Source of the DNA: Nostoc calcicola FACHB-3891
GTDB taxonomy: Bacteria > Cyanobacteriota > Cyanobacteriia > Cyanobacteriales > Nostocaceae
Length of the DNA stretch: 64,000 bases
Reading direction: 5' to 3'
Assembly (NCBI RefSeq): GCF_014697355.1
Contig: NZ_JACJRQ010000014.1
Span: 1-64,000 of the forward strand
In this document: positions 1-8,888 of the stretch, piece after piece
Numbering within the stretch: position 1 is the stretch's first letter
Layout of the letters: each line of letters opens with the position of its first letter
The notes under the pieces: generated by a model
Databases searched by the model: none
What the model was told of the DNA's origin: nothing
Seen by the model: the letters and a program-made list of their open reading frames with translations, nothing else
Position numbers and translations under genes: made by a program

Positions 1-190
1 CTTCTTTTATTTATCTAATCCGAATCTATTTGCCATCAGTTCTTATTGCTCCTTATTGACAATAGGTTTTGATGCCATTTTTGCTGATTGATGACGGCTC
101 TTATGTATTTTTTATCTAAATATGTCTGCTTTTATTCTTGTTTACCTTTTTTCCCTCAGTAATTTCCGTTTGTGACACTTGGGGTGCGGA

Positions 191-1144
191 ATGTGGGATC
201 AAACAGTGGATATGCTCAAAAGTGCATTTCCTGGGGATCATAATGATGTGCTGCAATCAATAGCTGGTAATCCTCGCACACCTATAGAAGCGCTAGAGAT
301 TTTAGCAAGAAGAGAATTTATTGGTGCAACACCCGATCGCCACTCGATTCTTCCGCCGACAACTGATGATAGTATAGTGCGATCGCTTGCATATAATCCC
401 AGCCTCACACCACAACTACTGAGCATTCTTGTCCAAGATCCTTGTGTCGAAGTGCGCGTTTGTTTAGTTCGACATCCCAATTTGACGGAAGCGTTGTGGT
501 TACGTTTAGCAGAAGATACGGAAATATCCGTGCGTGAAGCTGTTGCTGCCGCAATCAATTCACCTGTAAGGGTTTTGGAATTATTAGCGCGAGATGAACA
601 AATAGAGGTGCAAATCAAAGTAGCGACTAACCGCAATACACCAATTACTGTTTTACAACTTCTGGCAAATAACGAAAATCCCAGTGTCCGCACTGCTGTA
701 GCTAGTAATCCTCAGCTACCTGAAACAATCTTGACACAACTGGCTAACGATGAAAAAATCGAAGTCCGTCGTGCAGTTGTTCAAAATCCCAATACCCCCG
801 CACCCATCCGCGAAACCCTCCGCGACTTGATTGTGCAACCCGCCACCCGCCAAACCAGTCCCACACTGCGGGGACTCAGCCGCCTCTACAACCCCAACAC
901 CGATGACATAACAACTATACTTGCGGAATATGCGAGTTCCGAAAACGCTTTTGTGCGGTTCGTCACACTGCTTCACCCGCTAACTCCCTCTGAAGTATTG
1001 ACACAAGGAGCGCAGTCTGCATCCTGGCTAGAACGCTACGCCGTTGCTGATAACCCCGCGACTAACAACGAATTACGCCAGCAACTTGCTCAGGATAGCA
1101 ATCGAATTGTCCGCGCAGCCGCTAGAGTTAATACTAATTCGTAA
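191..1144 (+). CDS. Leucine-rich-repeat-variant (LRV/HEAT-like) protein
   Basis: About 317 residues built almost entirely of degenerate repeats of roughly 23 residues. The recurring pattern is an NP or hydrophobic turn, then a T/S-P-x-x-L-L-x-x-L-A helix, then D-x-x-x-x-V-R. Copies are clear around residues 70-215 and return near the C-terminus (PATNNELRQQLAQDSNRIVR). This pattern fits LRV or HEAT-type alpha solenoids, which usually scaffold protein contacts; no catalytic motif is visible. A TTG at 179 and an ATG at 191 are both possible starts. An in-frame TGA at 173-175 excludes a longer protein, and I chose the ATG. No signal peptide is seen. It may be the shortened form of a larger repeat protein. 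The specific role is unknown. Confidence 0.75.
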   Translation: MWDQTVDMLKSAFPGDHNDVLQSIAGNPRTPIEALEILARREFIGATPDRHSILPPTTDDSIVRSLAYNPSLTPQLLSILVQDPCVEVRVCLVRHPNLTEALWLRLAEDTEISVREAVAAAINSPVRVLELLARDEQIEVQIKVATNRNTPITVLQLLANNENPSVRTAVASNPQLPETILTQLANDEKIEVRRAVVQNPNTPAPIRETLRDLIVQPATRQTSPTLRGLSRLYNPNTDDITTILAEYASSENAFVRFVTLLHPLTPSEVLTQGAQSASWLERYAVADNPATNNELRQQLAQDSNRIVRAAARVNTNS

Positions 1145-1203
1145 TTCCTAATTAAGAGTCGTACTTGATTTTGGAGAATTAGTATAGCTTGTGAATTATG
1201 GAG

Positions 1204-1316
1204 CAATACAGTTCAGTTAAGCATTTCTTTCTTCTCTTTGCGTCCTTTGCGTCCTTGGCGGTTCGTAAAAAAAAATGAATTTGACAAAGAATGCTAGCCT
1301 TAACTGAACCGTATTG
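1204..1316. repeat. Small inverted-repeat element (TIR CAATACRGTTCAGTTAAG)
   Basis: An 113-bp segment has 18-bp terminal inverted repeats, CAATACAGTTCAGTTAAG at 1204-1221 and its complement at 1299-1316, with one mismatch. A lone end with the same sequence lies at 26899-26916. It looks like a non-coding MITE. It sits just upstream of the gene starting at 1337, so it may influence that promoter. Confidence 0.7.
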
Positions 1317-1336
1317 AATAATGGAGGATGTTGCAG

Positions 1337-1957
1337 ATGGCATACAGTGATTTTACACTTGCGAAAGTTCGAGAAACGTTTGAACTTGTAATTGATGAAA
1401 AGCGCAATCTATTTAAAGAAGTTTCACCAATTCAACCTTCTGCTATCTTAACAACCCTGTTAAACGAATATACTCAATTAGCAACTGCCATCAATACAGA
1501 AAAAGCCCGTTCCGAATTACTCATCATGCCAGTTTTAACGGAAGTTAGACGGCAGTTAAATTATCAAATATCTCTATTTTCTGGAACAGATTTTGATGTA
1601 GATAGTAGTAAAGGATTAAATGGTTTTTGTGATTTCATTCTCTGTGGTTCTGAAGAACAGTTTTACATTAAAGCGCCTGTCATTACAATTGTTGAAGCAA
1701 AAAACGAAAATATTAAAAGTGGGTTAGGACAACGTATTGCCACTATGTTAGCAGCTCAATTATTCAATCAAAATACTCAACAAGGAATTAACACAATTTA
1801 TGGTGTTGTCACTAGTGGAACGAACTGGCGATTTTTAATGTTGGAAGATTTAACAGCATATATTGATATAGTTGAATACTACATTAATGATGTTGAAAAA
1901 ATTCTCGGTATTCTGTTGCAACCATTTCAATCTGCTTTGCTGCAAGCATCTTCCTAA
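1337..1957 (+). CDS. PD-(D/E)XK-like hypothetical protein
   Basis: A 206-residue soluble protein. GFCDFILC followed about 30 residues later by ITIVEAKNE gives the D...ExK spacing of restriction-endonuclease-like folds. A downstream helix with several Gln (GQRIATMLAAQLFNQN) and VVTSGTNWRFL resemble the N-terminal nuclease region of type I restriction HsdR-like proteins. No helicase domain or methylase partner is nearby, so it is not evidently a restriction system. The start at 1337 is preferred over ATG 1328 because GGAGG at 1323-1327 is 9 nt upstream of 1337. Function remains open; the nuclease fold is inferred from motif spacing only. Confidence 0.65.
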   Translation: MAYSDFTLAKVRETFELVIDEKRNLFKEVSPIQPSAILTTLLNEYTQLATAINTEKARSELLIMPVLTEVRRQLNYQISLFSGTDFDVDSSKGLNGFCDFILCGSEEQFYIKAPVITIVEAKNENIKSGLGQRIATMLAAQLFNQNTQQGINTIYGVVTSGTNWRFLMLEDLTAYIDIVEYYINDVEKILGILLQPFQSALLQASS

Positions 1958-2016
1958 ATCCATCATTTAAATAAGCTAGAGACTAGCTACAAAAAGTCTG
2001 CTTCTTATCTAGAATA

Positions 2017-2204
2017 GAACTTACGCATTGACGCAAAATACAAAGTATGCACAGTTTGAAAACCATATCTATCGTAGGGGCACAGCAGTGCTGTGCCCCT
2101 ACCACGCGGGGTTTACGTACCATCAAAGAACGATTAATCAAAGCCTGAAACGAACTATTTTCGTGAACGCATACCATGATTAATTTGTACAGTGCGTAAG
2201 TCCT
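2017..2204. repeat. MITE family 1, copy A (TIR GGACTTACGCA)
   Basis: A 188-bp element bounded by GAACTTACGCATTG and AGTGCGTAAGTCCT, with a central hairpin of GGGGCACAGC/GCTGTGCCCC. Other copies are at 8889-9077 (inverted), 26497-26582 (half) and 53818-54005. It is non-coding. Its right end supplies spurious upstream codons to the following gene. Confidence 0.85.
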
Positions 2205-2230
2205 ATAGAAAACCTTATACCTATTACACC

Positions 2231-3154
2231 ATGCAATTAAAAACAGAGCAAATTCTAGCAACATTACAAATTATTATTGAGCCTGAATCAGGCTTTAATT
2301 TACCTGGTCATGAAGATGGTGGATATATTTCTCCATTTGTTTGGGAAGTATCTGAAAATGGTGAATTTAATATATTGAATTTCTGCTGTTCTCAAGGGTG
2401 GTTAAAACTTACAGATAGTGATGCGGCAATTAAAAATTGGCAGGTGATGGAATATGTAAATAATTTTAATGGCTTTTCGTTGAATTCAACAGATAAAACA
2501 GCCTGGGGTAATAAAATAGAAACTTTATTTCAAGTACTAAGTCAGAGCTTACAAAACCTAGAATCTTTTAATATCAAAGCTTCCTCTTATTTTTCATCTA
2601 ATGATTCAGTTGGTTTGATTGTTGGGAAAACAGCAGATGAAAATTGGATTGCTGTTTGCCCTACTCTTTATAAAGAAACAAATATTTCCCAAAAACAAAT
2701 CTCTCGCATAGAGCAGATACAATCAATAAATGATAATGCATTAGGGAAAAATACACTAAATTTATTATCACAAATCCAATCAATTATTTCAGAGCTAGGA
2801 ATAATTGATTTAGAAGGAGATTTTGGTGGTGGCTATTATTATAGTTATGCACATCAAATTGTCTATGGTGTTGCTGAAACAAAAGAACAAGCGATCGCCA
2901 ATGCCCTACAAGCTTCGGGAATGCTAGAAATCAGCAAATTTCAGAGTTTTTTCCCCGATAAACAATATAGTGATTCAGCAGTACAATATTCAAAATACGA
3001 GCGATTAAACAAATTTATACATCATACTTTTACAGAAGTAATGATGTACAGATTTAGCTTTTGGACTCAAGAGAATATATACATAATTGGTCAAATTACA
3101 GGCGGCGATTGGGCTGGCTTATATATAGAGAGTGAATTTGTCTATAATCCATAA
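2231..3154 (+). CDS. NuiA-like repeat protein, paralog 1
   Basis: 307 residues, clearly paralogous to the next gene. Shared features are an MQ..TE..LxTL N-terminus, a W-E-V-S-x-x-G-E-F-N segment, a G-rich YYYSYAHQIVYG segment, and the ending GDWAGLYIESEFVYNP. The C-terminal stretch (YRFSFW...YIIGQITGGDWAGL) and an internal one (LIVGKTADENWIAVCPT) resemble the end of nuclease A inhibitor NuiA (Y-R-L...VYVIGETPAGNLAG) from Anabaena. It may therefore hold two NuiA-like modules. The ATG at 2231 matches the paralog's start; an upstream GTG at 2192 lies inside the MITE end and is rejected. The inhibitor assignment is inference from motif resemblance. Confidence 0.6.
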   Translation: MQLKTEQILATLQIIIEPESGFNLPGHEDGGYISPFVWEVSENGEFNILNFCCSQGWLKLTDSDAAIKNWQVMEYVNNFNGFSLNSTDKTAWGNKIETLFQVLSQSLQNLESFNIKASSYFSSNDSVGLIVGKTADENWIAVCPTLYKETNISQKQISRIEQIQSINDNALGKNTLNLLSQIQSIISELGIIDLEGDFGGGYYYSYAHQIVYGVAETKEQAIANALQASGMLEISKFQSFFPDKQYSDSAVQYSKYERLNKFIHHTFTEVMMYRFSFWTQENIYIIGQITGGDWAGLYIESEFVYNP

Positions 3155-3185
3155 TTTTAAATATTAGAATTCAGTCAAAAAATTT

Positions 3186-4106
3186 ATGCAGTCCGAAACA
3201 GAAAAATTACTAGGTACATTAGAAATTCTCTGTTCTAATCCCTTTGTTTGGGAAACCACTATTCAAGGTGAATTGAACCTTTGGAATCTGATGATTTCTG
3301 AAGGCTTTGTTAATCTCACCGACATAGAACTTGCTTTTACTCACTGGCAAAATATTGAAGAATGGGGAACTCCTACTAATCAAGAAGCTGGTGATTATGG
3401 ATACGCTCCTTTGCGTTCAGAACGTCAGGACAACACCTGGAATGAAAGTATTGCTGATGAACGCAAAATTTACTATCAACAACTCCAGGATTTTTTAACC
3501 AATAATCTGCAAAATATTCAAGCATATAAATTGTGCATTCCGAAAGTACGATATGGAAGTTTTGAATGGGAACATCGGAATTTTTATGTCTCCATTGTGG
3601 TTGGTGAAACTAGCGATCGCCACTTTTTTTGCCTTGCTCCCACCGTCCCCGACCAAGTAAGCTATAATCAGCGCGATCGCCATGAATCCACAACACAAAT
3701 CACTTGGGAAGAATCATCAAATGAAGCAACTCAAACTCTGCTAACTGAAATTAAAATTCTATTAGACAAACTCACCCCAATTACCAATTACGGCTACTAC
3801 CACGGCGGATACAATTACACCTACCAACATCAAATCGTCGGTGCATTAGCCAAAAGTAAAATAGCTGCAATTGAACTGGCACTGCAAGCAGCAAAGATGG
3901 TTTTTTTGGAGAAACGAACAATTGAGTATGCTGGTAATCGCTACAATAGTCGCAAACTCAGCCAGTTTATGAACCACTGTTTGCGCGATCGCACTTATTA
4001 CAGTATCAGTTTTTGGGATCTTGGCTACAGCTACGAAGTCGGACAAACCCCCGCAGGTGATTGGATAGGAGTGCGAAGCCAAAGCGAATTTGAATACAAT
4101 CCTTAG
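3186..4106 (+). CDS. NuiA-like repeat protein, paralog 2
   Basis: 306 residues, 31 bp after its paralog and probably co-transcribed with it. It has the same plan: MQSETEKLLGTLEIL, then LWNLMISEGFVNLTD, then a first NuiA-like strand pair (FYVSIVVGETSDRHFFCLAP), a Gly/Tyr-rich segment (GYYHGGYNYTYQHQIVG), and a second NuiA-like end (YSYEVGQTPAGDWIGV). No signal peptide is seen. A tandem pair of diverged inhibitors or immunity-type proteins is plausible, but no partner nuclease was recognised here. The closest candidate in the neighbourhood is the PD-(D/E)XK-like gene at 1337-1957. Confidence 0.6.
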   Translation: MQSETEKLLGTLEILCSNPFVWETTIQGELNLWNLMISEGFVNLTDIELAFTHWQNIEEWGTPTNQEAGDYGYAPLRSERQDNTWNESIADERKIYYQQLQDFLTNNLQNIQAYKLCIPKVRYGSFEWEHRNFYVSIVVGETSDRHFFCLAPTVPDQVSYNQRDRHESTTQITWEESSNEATQTLLTEIKILLDKLTPITNYGYYHGGYNYTYQHQIVGALAKSKIAAIELALQAAKMVFLEKRTIEYAGNRYNSRKLSQFMNHCLRDRTYYSISFWDLGYSYEVGQTPAGDWIGVRSQSEFEYNP

Positions 4107-4125
4107 AAAGACTAGCAAAAATCTC

Positions 4126-4848
4126 ATGCCCAAAAAGCCCGATTCCCAGTTACAAAATCTCTTCGCCGCCCACAAATCAACCGACTGGCAAGAAAGATTA
4201 ACACAAGTAGCCTACCGCTTCAACCGAGAATATCTTGGTCAACCCGTCGAACTCCCAGCCGAAGTCCAAGCAATGCCAATCTTTCGGGAGTGGGCTGGTG
4301 GCAATTTTTCCGGCAGAATTGCTTCTCCTTTTTGGGAAGTTGCCAAACCTCAAAAGAACCAGCACTGTTTAGATATCGGCTGCGGTGTCAGCTTATTAAT
4401 TTATCCTTGGCGGGATTGGCAAGCATTTTTTTATGGACAAGAAATCAGTAATGTGGCGCGAGATATTCTCACTTCTCGCGGGCCGCAGTTGAATTCTAAA
4501 CTATTCAAAGGTGTTGAATTGGGAGCAGCTCACGAGCTAAACTATTCACCAGGTCAATTTGACTTAGCGATCGCCACAGGATTTAGCTGCTATTTTCCGG
4601 TTGAATACTGGAATGCTGTCTTGACACAAGTCAAACGAGTCTTAAAACCAGGTGGACATTTTGTATTTGACATCCTCAACCCCGAACAGCCTTTAGCAGA
4701 AGATTGGGCAGTTTTAGAAACTTATTTGGGTGCTGAGGTATTTTTAGAACCTCTAGCTGAGTGGGAAAAAACAATTAAAACTGCTGGTGGTAAAGTAATA
4801 ACCCAGAAATCAGGAGAATTATTCGAGTTATATAAGGTGCGCTTTTAA
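4126..4848 (+). CDS. Class I SAM-dependent methyltransferase
   Basis: 240 residues with a Rossmann methyltransferase core. Motif I is CLDIGCGVSLLIYPW, an acidic post-I strand is FYGQEIS, motif IV is FDLAIATGFSCYFP, and KRVLKPGGHFVFDIL is the usual motif near the end of the core. The substrate is not evident. A TTG at 4090 would overlap the end of the preceding gene; the ATG at 4126, giving MPKKPDSQ, is the simpler start. It follows the two NuiA-like genes closely and could be in the same transcript. Confidence 0.8.
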   Translation: MPKKPDSQLQNLFAAHKSTDWQERLTQVAYRFNREYLGQPVELPAEVQAMPIFREWAGGNFSGRIASPFWEVAKPQKNQHCLDIGCGVSLLIYPWRDWQAFFYGQEISNVARDILTSRGPQLNSKLFKGVELGAAHELNYSPGQFDLAIATGFSCYFPVEYWNAVLTQVKRVLKPGGHFVFDILNPEQPLAEDWAVLETYLGAEVFLEPLAEWEKTIKTAGGKVITQKSGELFELYKVRF

Positions 4849-4894
4849 AATAACGAACACTTCACAATACCATTAAGTGATACAACAGTTTGCA

Positions 4895-4976
4895 ATTGTA
4901 TGGAGTACAGACAATTCGTAGGGTAGCACAGCTGTGCTACCCTACCGTGTACCTCATTCAAATGAAAATCGCTATA
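4895..4976. repeat. Degenerate MITE family 3-like hairpin
   Basis: A strong hairpin (GTAGGGTAGCACAG / CTGTGCTACCCTAC, 4919-4946) is followed by GTACCTCATT and ends in AATCGCTATA. This matches the right half of the family 3 elements at 12734 and 57814. The left end is too degraded to place precisely. Confidence 0.5.
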
Positions 4977-5076
4977 CCAATTGGAAAAAACAATGTGACA
5001 AATAGACCATCTCTAGAGACGCGATTCATCGCGTCTTTACCCAAGGATACGTTGCAATCATTAATTGAATTGGTAT
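4974..5076. repeat. Small palindromic element (TIR ATACCAATT)
   Basis: ATACCAATTG at the left is matched by GAATTGGTAT at the right, about 103 bp apart. An internal perfect hairpin, AGACGCGAT-TC-ATCGCGTCT, lies at 5019-5038. It is non-coding and abuts elements on both sides. Confidence 0.65.
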
Positions 5077-5077
5077 A

Positions 5078-5179
5078 AGGGACTTCCAAGGAAAAAAATA
5101 TTCCATCGTAGGGGCGCACAGCTGTGCGCCCCTACAAATGTACAAATAATTTGGGATAATTTATTCTCTGGAAGTCCCT
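5078..5179. repeat. MITE family 2, intact copy (TIR AGGGACTTCCA)
   Basis: A 102-bp element from AGGGACTTCCA to TGGAAGTCCCT with the central hairpin GTAGGGGCGCACAG/CTGTGCGCCCCTAC. An interrupted copy is at 38171-38520 and a right-end remnant at 48690-48772. Together with the two preceding elements it fills most of the gene-free stretch 4849-5267. Confidence 0.8.
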
Positions 5180-5267
5180 AAGTAGGCGAAAATACACCTG
5201 AAACCCTTACAAATGACCAATGACAAATGACGATAAAAGCCAGTTAGCTTTATTTGTGTCGCCCTAC

Positions 5268-5825
5268 TTACTCAGCAATAATTGGACTCGTTGTATCTAA
5301 AGATGTTGTAAAAACAAAATAGATGACTCCAGCACCGAGAATCATTACAGCCAAACTAAACAGCAGCACCCACCGGTCTGTTGGTTCATAAGTATCTTCT
5401 TCGATATCACGGCGGACAGCAAAATAGTGTCCCGTTGACAGCCACACCGTAATCAAACCCACCAGCGAGAAAACTAAGCCTAACTTCCAGCCGTTCCCAG
5501 GACGGGGCACCAAAGGTATTTGGAAAGCACGCAGACGCACGATGACCACACCAAAGCCCAAAAGAGCAATACCTGTCCGCATCCAAGCCAGGTATGTACG
5601 CTCATTTGCTAAGTGGTCTCGTATCCGAGATGGATTTAGTCGTCCTGCTTTTTTTTGATCTTTAACTTCTTCTGTGGGTTTCGATTTTAACTGCATCAAT
5701 AATACCTTTATTCCGAAAGAGGCTCCTCTCCAAAAAACGCGAAAGTAATAGCAAATTTCCTTCCAGATTATTTGCATCCAACGCGCTAATTGCTTTAGTG
5801 AAATATATTTATTGTGATTGTACAT
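5268..5825 (-). CDS. DUF202 (YidH-family) membrane protein
   Basis: Up to 185 residues. The signature RDHLANERTYLAWMRTG is followed by three hydrophobic segments (IALLGFGVVIV, LGLVFSLVGLITVWLS, WVLLFSLAVMILGAGVIYF), as in the YidH/DUF202 family of small inner-membrane proteins. The role of the family is poorly defined. The longest reading starts at 5825; a second ATG at 5696 (MQLKSKPTEE) with AAGG upstream gives a protein of the usual family length. The 43-residue N-terminal extension is rich in aromatic and basic residues and may be untranslated. Confidence 0.8.
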   Translation of the reverse strand: MYNHNKYISLKQLARWMQIIWKEICYYFRVFWRGASFGIKVLLMQLKSKPTEEVKDQKKAGRLNPSRIRDHLANERTYLAWMRTGIALLGFGVVIVRLRAFQIPLVPRPGNGWKLGLVFSLVGLITVWLSTGHYFAVRRDIEEDTYEPTDRWVLLFSLAVMILGAGVIYFVFTTSLDTTSPIIAE

Positions 5826-6095
5826 TTTTTTGCCAAGTTTATTTTAACTGAAATTTTGTACTATTTTCAAGAAGTCTGGAGTGGGGAGCGATGGCAACAT
5901 CAAAATCAGGGTTTTAGCCAACGGTAAGCAGTAATTACTCAAAAGAAAACAGCCAGCAGCAGAGAGATTTTTCACCAGTTCTTGTCCTGTTTCATCTCTG
6001 ATTTTGGCTGTTACCCTGTTAAATGTGAAAACATATCGTTGAGAAACAGATTTCAGTAACTACTGTTCACTGGTAACTGTCTACTATTCACCGAT

Positions 6096-6752
6096 TTAAG
6101 ACTTCTCAATAGGCGCATTGGGAACCCGTGTATTTATTAAAGCCTGTGATACATTGGGGATAAACCAGTTCACTTCATTGGCTTTGACAATTTGAGCATT
6201 AGGAATGTTGATTTCAATTGCAGCATTATCTGGATTGGTTTTAATGGTCAACTTGCTGCCATCAGGTATTTTGATAGCTACTGGTTCTGTAAATTCTGGA
6301 ATTTGCCCATCTGGGGTTAAGGCTGCGAGTTTAGCATCATTTGGCAAATAGAATCCATCACAATCCCAGTTATTTTGAGTTGACTGACCATCAGCTAGAA
6401 AATACAGACCATTGTCGTATACAGCATCTTCTTCCTCTTCCTCATTTGGTGTTTTGCCATATACTGCAATAGTATTACCTGTTTGGTTTTCGCATTGACC
6501 CCAGTTAATTCCCGTCTCCAAAGCATATTTTTGGAATTCTAACTCATCGATTTTCTTTTGAATTTCTTCTGGTGCCACACCTGCAAGTTGAGTTTTGGCT
6601 TTTTTTGCCTGAGTGAGTTGCTTAAGTGCTTTGGTAACCTCTACATAATCAGGGTTTTTGCTAAATTTTGGTCTATCAGCAAAAGAAGGTTGAGCAAAGG
6701 CTAGATTAACAAAAATCATCAAGACAATTAGCAGAGATTTCCAGATTTTCAT
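6096..6752 (-). CDS. Secreted hypothetical protein
   Basis: 218 residues. The start at 6752 has AGGAG 8 nt upstream and opens with a clear Sec signal (MKIWKSLLIVLMIFVNLAFA, cleavage likely near AFAQPSFA). The mature part has a Lys/Gln-rich helical stretch (TKALKQLTQAKKAKTQLAG), one pair of cysteines (QCENQ and WDCDG) that could form a disulfide, and an acidic run (EEEEED). I do not recognise the family. It lies 86 bp downstream of the CadD-like gene on the same strand and may share its transcript. Confidence 0.7.
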   Translation of the reverse strand: MKIWKSLLIVLMIFVNLAFAQPSFADRPKFSKNPDYVEVTKALKQLTQAKKAKTQLAGVAPEEIQKKIDELEFQKYALETGINWGQCENQTGNTIAVYGKTPNEEEEEDAVYDNGLYFLADGQSTQNNWDCDGFYLPNDAKLAALTPDGQIPEFTEPVAIKIPDGSKLTIKTNPDNAAIEINIPNAQIVKANEVNWFIPNVSQALINTRVPNAPIEKS

Positions 6753-6838
6753 GATTTCACTCCTGTAGAGCAATTTGATGTTGTTGAGTAGGTAATTGAT
6801 TGTGAAAACTCAGAATTATGAATTATTACACCACTTTT

Positions 6839-7549
6839 TCAAATACTTAATTTTTCTTGTTGTTCGCTCGATTGCTGATTTTTTAGACTCAAAATGAAGG
6901 AAAATACATAACTAGAAACTACAGATAACAGAGTCCAGGTAACATTTTCTGAGACAATAAACACACCCAACCCAACTAAGATGCAAGGTACAAAAGTGTT
7001 GCCGTTATCAGTTAAAAATTGAGCGATCGCAGGTAGATAGGTTAACTTGTAAGCGGCATAACACCAGACACCCACCAGAGAAAAGAATACGCCCAAAATC
7101 AGCAGCAGACTTTCTAATTCCGAGTTGGCAAATAAAGGTACGTAAACGCTGATATTATCACTGCCATTAGCAAAGGCGATCGCAGCTACATTACATGTTT
7201 GGGGAGATATAAAGCTGCTAATTACAGAGGGACAAGAACCCTCAGTTTCTTCTGTAACTTCCTCTGGTGAATCCTCTTCGCGTTTTAGCAAACTACTCAT
7301 ACCAATAATTATTGGCATTAAACCAAGTAACCTAATCCAGTCCTGCGGTATAATGAGTCCACCAAAAAAACCTGGAAGGCTAGCAGCAATCAGTGCAGCA
7401 AAACCGAGATACTGACCAGCAATAATGTGACGACTACGGAATGTTTTATTTACTTGTGAAAACAGCAACGTCAAAATCACAATATCGTCAATATTCGTGG
7501 CACTGAATGCCGTAATTCCCGTGGTAATTGCAGTGACTAAACCGCTCAT
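6839..7549 (-). CDS. CadD-like cadmium/cation resistance transporter
   Basis: 236 residues, mostly membrane. The N-terminus SGLVTAITTGITAFSATNID and the internal VAAIAFANGSDNISVYVPLF are the paired signatures of the CadD family, with conserved Asp/Asn in membrane helices. Five to six hydrophobic segments are visible, and an acidic loop (REEDSPEEVTEETEG) joins the two halves. The family exports cadmium or related divalent cations. It is divergent from the LysR-type gene at 7835, which may regulate it; that link is inferred from position. Confidence 0.85.
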   Translation of the reverse strand: MSGLVTAITTGITAFSATNIDDIVILTLLFSQVNKTFRSRHIIAGQYLGFAALIAASLPGFFGGLIIPQDWIRLLGLMPIIIGMSSLLKREEDSPEEVTEETEGSCPSVISSFISPQTCNVAAIAFANGSDNISVYVPLFANSELESLLLILGVFFSLVGVWCYAAYKLTYLPAIAQFLTDNGNTFVPCILVGLGVFIVSENVTWTLLSVVSSYVFSFILSLKNQQSSEQQEKLSI

Positions 7550-7594
7550 TTATCGAAGTCCTTATTTTGATGCTTGGTAATTGGGCATTGGGCA

Positions 7595-7702
7595 TGGGGG
7601 AGATGGGGGAGATGGGGGAGATGAGGGAGATGAGGGAGATGAGGGAGAATAACTCCTAACTCCTAACTCCTAACTCCTAACTCCTAACTCCTAACTCCCA
7701 AT
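7595..7702. repeat. Short tandemly repeated repeats (STRR)
   Basis: Two adjacent tandem arrays: GGGGGAGAT/GAGGGAGAT units at 7595-7650, then at least six copies of the heptamer ACTCCTA at 7652-7700. Such heptanucleotide arrays are typical of Nostoc-like intergenic DNA. They fill the space between the divergent CadD and LysR genes. Confidence 0.85.
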
Positions 7703-7834
7703 GACAAGTAACTACGTAGAAAGCTGTGATTTATACTTTAGACAAACTAAACGATAGAATCAAATGCTTTTTTTTGTCAAAATGATAAATGAAAGTGATT
7801 AAATTTTTGACAGCAAGTTTTAGGGACACCATCA

Positions 7835-8842
7835 ATGGCAGGAATGACGCTTGAACAGCTAAAAATCTTTATGGCTGTGGCGCAACACTTACACTTTACT
7901 AGGGCAGCAGAAGAACTTTATATTACACAACCTGCCGTCAGTGCAGCGATTCAGAACTTAGAGCAGGAATACGGAGTTAAATTATTTCATCGAATTGGTC
8001 GTCACATTGAGATTGCTGAGGCTGGTAAGTTACTGCAAGTGGAGGCGCAGAAAATTCTCGATCAAGTCCACTTGACTGAAAGGGGATTGCGGGAATTGAA
8101 TAATCTCCAACGGGGTGAATTGAAATTAGGGGCAAGTCTGACAATCGGTAATTATTGGCTACCAAGCAAGATTAGTGAGTTTAAGAGCCAATATCCTGGT
8201 ATCCAAATTGACTGTACCCTTGCCAACGCCGAAACGATTTGTGTAGGAACAGCAATGGGACAGTTTGATTTGGGTTTAGTGGAAGGAGATGTGAAGCCAG
8301 CGCTGCAAAACACTTTAGAGTACGAAATTGTGGGGAGCGATCGCTTGCAAATTGTTGTAGGTGAAAAACATCCTTGGTTTGAGCAAGGAGAAATTGAGTT
8401 AAGCCAACTGACTCAGACTCCTTGGGTGATGCGGGTGCCGGAATCTGGAACCCAGCAAAGATTTGAGGAAGCCTTGCAAAATTGGGGAATCAATCTCAGT
8501 GAATTGAATGTAATTTTAGTGTTCACTAGTGGTGAGATGGCAAAAGCAGCCATTGAAAACGGCGTTGGTGCAACTGGAATTTCTGAGTTGATGGTAAAAA
8601 AAGAAATCCAGCTTGGAACTCTACGCCCAATTCGAGTTATTGATAATAGAGAACAAGAGAGTGCAATGACTAGGTTGGATTACGCCTACGTCGAAATAGT
8701 TAGACCTTTTTTCAAAATCAAGCATCGTCAACGTTTCCAAACTGCTCTTTCCAAAGCCTTTGAACAAATGTTGTTATCCTCAATGTTAAATAATTCAGAT
8801 CAACATTCAACAAAAAAGCAAAAAGGAAAAATTAAAAGTTAA
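7835..8842 (+). CDS. LysR-family transcriptional regulator
   Basis: 335 residues. The N-terminal winged helix-turn-helix is canonical: LEQLKIFMAVAQHLHFTRAA, then ELYITQPAVSAAIQNLEQEY. The periplasmic-binding-like effector domain follows from about residue 95 (GELKLGASLTIGNYWLPSKI). The C-terminus has about 35 extra polar residues ending KKQKGKIKS. ATG codons at 7835 and 7844 are both usable; the first gives MAGMTLEQL. It probably controls its own promoter and the divergent CadD-like gene. The effector is unknown. Confidence 0.9.
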   Translation: MAGMTLEQLKIFMAVAQHLHFTRAAEELYITQPAVSAAIQNLEQEYGVKLFHRIGRHIEIAEAGKLLQVEAQKILDQVHLTERGLRELNNLQRGELKLGASLTIGNYWLPSKISEFKSQYPGIQIDCTLANAETICVGTAMGQFDLGLVEGDVKPALQNTLEYEIVGSDRLQIVVGEKHPWFEQGEIELSQLTQTPWVMRVPESGTQQRFEEALQNWGINLSELNVILVFTSGEMAKAAIENGVGATGISELMVKKEIQLGTLRPIRVIDNREQESAMTRLDYAYVEIVRPFFKIKHRQRFQTALSKAFEQMLLSSMLNNSDQHSTKKQKGKIKS

Positions 8843-8888
8843 TAGTCATTTGTCGTTTGTCATTTGTCATTTGTCATTTGTCAATATC

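Noticed and set aside
2192-2230. Upstream GTG start for the NuiA-like gene
   Set aside because: The added codons lie in the end of a MITE, and the paralog begins at the equivalent of ATG 2231.
4890-5078. 62-residue open frame
   Set aside because: It is made entirely of two palindromic elements.
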